Source: Gemelliphila asaccharolytica (GTDB taxonomy: Bacteria; Bacillota; Bacilli; Staphylococcales; Gemellaceae). From it: a stretch of 64,000 bases of DNA. A program made the translations under genes and the position numbers. The notes under the pieces are model-generated. The model ran no database searches. It saw only the letters and a list, made by a program, of their open reading frames with translations, and had not been told where the DNA came from. The stretch is from positions 31,200 through 95,199 of the forward strand of contig NZ_KQ959874.1 of NCBI RefSeq assembly GCF_001553005.1, given 5' to 3'. Shown here piece after piece: positions 63,381 through 64,000 of the stretch (its first letter is position 1; every line of letters starts with the position of its first letter).

Positions 63381-64000
63381 TTGAAAAAATATTACTTACT
63401 GGAAGATAAAGGGGTATATGTTCCAGGCAAAACATATTCTATAAACATAAAAGATAGTGTATTTTTAAAAAATTTTAATAAAGTAAAATTTGATAAGTTA
63501 GAAATTTTTATAACTAGTGATAGAAATCAAATTGAAGATTTTGATGATAAAGATATTTCGAAAGAAAATATTTATGATAAGAATGGTTTTAATAAATTAT
63601 TTGGTTTTTATGGTGAGTTAAAAATAGATGAAAAAACAAAATCATATTATTTTAGTTGTAAAGGTATTGCAGAAATAATTAATATACTTTACGTAGAAAA
63701 TAATGATATAAATGTGCATATAGTAGAGATGCAGATGCACAATAAAAATTTTAATCAACAAAAAATATTTACTAAAATAAAAGGATTGTTGGATGAGTAT
63801 ATTAGATTAGAAAATATAAATATTAACTTAGAAAGTAAAAATGATTTAAATAGTTTTATAAATTATAATTTAGAAATATTATTTTTAAATCCATTAGTAA
63901 TAAAAAAAATTCTTTACTTTTCTGATTTAAAAGAAAAAGCAGAATATACTATTATGACATTGGAAACTTTAATAAACATGAAAAAATATGGCGAAAAAAT
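63381..64000 (+). CDS. lon: ATP-dependent protease Lon, N-terminal part (runs off the window)
   Basis: A partial frame of 206 codons starting with TTG at 63381 behind AAGGAG. The translated part reads as a divergent Lon substrate-binding domain: LLEDKGVYVPGKTYSINIKD (the usual position of the FPG motif), FGFYGELKID with YYFSCKGIAEIINI, and a helical segment with DLKEKAEYTIMTLE. Position directly after clpX supports lon. The AAA+ and Ser-Lys protease domains lie beyond the window, so activity cannot be judged. The N-domain is much less conserved than usual. Confidence 0.72.
   Translation, partial: MKKYYLLEDKGVYVPGKTYSINIKDSVFLKNFNKVKFDKLEIFITSDRNQIEDFDDKDISKENIYDKNGFNKLFGFYGELKIDEKTKSYYFSCKGIAEIINILYVENNDINVHIVEMQMHNKNFNQQKIFTKIKGLLDEYIRLENININLESKNDLNSFINYNLEILFLNPLVIKKILYFSDLKEKAEYTIMTLETLINMKKYGEK

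Noticed and set aside
1..64000. CRISPR arrays, tRNA or rRNA genes, insertion sequences, riboswitches other than ribosomal leaders
   Set aside because: I scanned intergenic regions for regular spaced repeats, GC-raised structured RNA and transposase-like frames and found none that could be supported.

Overview
This window is strongly AT-rich chromosomal DNA of a low-GC Firmicute. The gene order points to the class Bacilli: rel-dtd followed by an SH3/amidase-type protein, rplU-prp-rpmA with an L27 that carries the N-terminal extension removed by Prp, ytoI-nrnA, gpsB, floA with nfeD, korAB close to mutS-mutL-miaA, lepA-hemW, ylbG-rsmD-coaD, and clpX-lon. Sporulation neighbours seen in Bacillus (spoVG beside purR, cotE beside mutS) are absent. 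My best guess is a non-sporulating coccus near Gemella/Gemelliphila or the Staphylococcaceae; this rests on gene content and order only. Almost all genes are on the + strand, and the standard bacterial code fits throughout. Nothing looks like an rRNA, tRNA, CRISPR array or intact insertion sequence.

Layout. 1-4725: a spermidine/putrescine uptake operon (XRE-cupin regulator, potABCD) closed by a hairpin terminator. 4860-6300: a small accessory island with a secreted peptide, a mini helix-turn-helix protein, and a leftward cluster of three tiny genes (two hydrophobic peptides and a phage-type basic protein) behind a promoter that overlaps an 18-bp near-palindrome. 6302-12123: a DUF2130 protein, a DMT transporter, an active-site-complete C39 peptidase, a metallo-beta-lactamase-fold hydrolase, and the NfeD/FloA membrane-microdomain pair. 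12441-14395: pyrimidine nucleoside phosphorylase and deoxyribose-phosphate aldolase, a nucleoside salvage unit. 14598-18659: stringent-response Rel, Dtd, and an anchored protein that looks like SH3b plus two decayed hydrolase domains. 18663-19738: the L21 leader and rplU-prp-rpmA. 19770-22118 (minus): an SH3-like repeat surface protein and a CNNM/CBS transporter.

22322-36555 holds purR with a palindrome inside its own promoter, glmU, the ytoI-like CBS/HotDog regulator, nrnA, a large AddB/RexB with no AddA beside it, yidC, rsmE, gpsB, coaBC and priA. 36675-39503 holds rpmE2, tdk, prfA and prmC. 39681-45161 holds rarA (minus), korAB, a small membrane protein and a SEDS glycosyltransferase (minus). 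45407-54485 is a run of mutS, mutL, miaA, recX, lepA and hemW with overlaps or gaps of at most about 20 bases. 54598-61566 holds pnp, ylbG, rsmD, coaD, murG, a PAP2 phosphatase, a YhdT-type protein, panF and a 57-residue protein. The window ends with a LysM protein, clpX and the first 206 codons of lon.

Functionally this is mostly a housekeeping region: translation and its quality control, DNA repair and replication restart, cell-envelope synthesis, coenzyme A supply (panF, coaBC and coaD are all present) and nucleotide salvage. The non-routine parts are the small-gene island at 4860-6300 and the predicted pseudoenzyme at 17244-18659.
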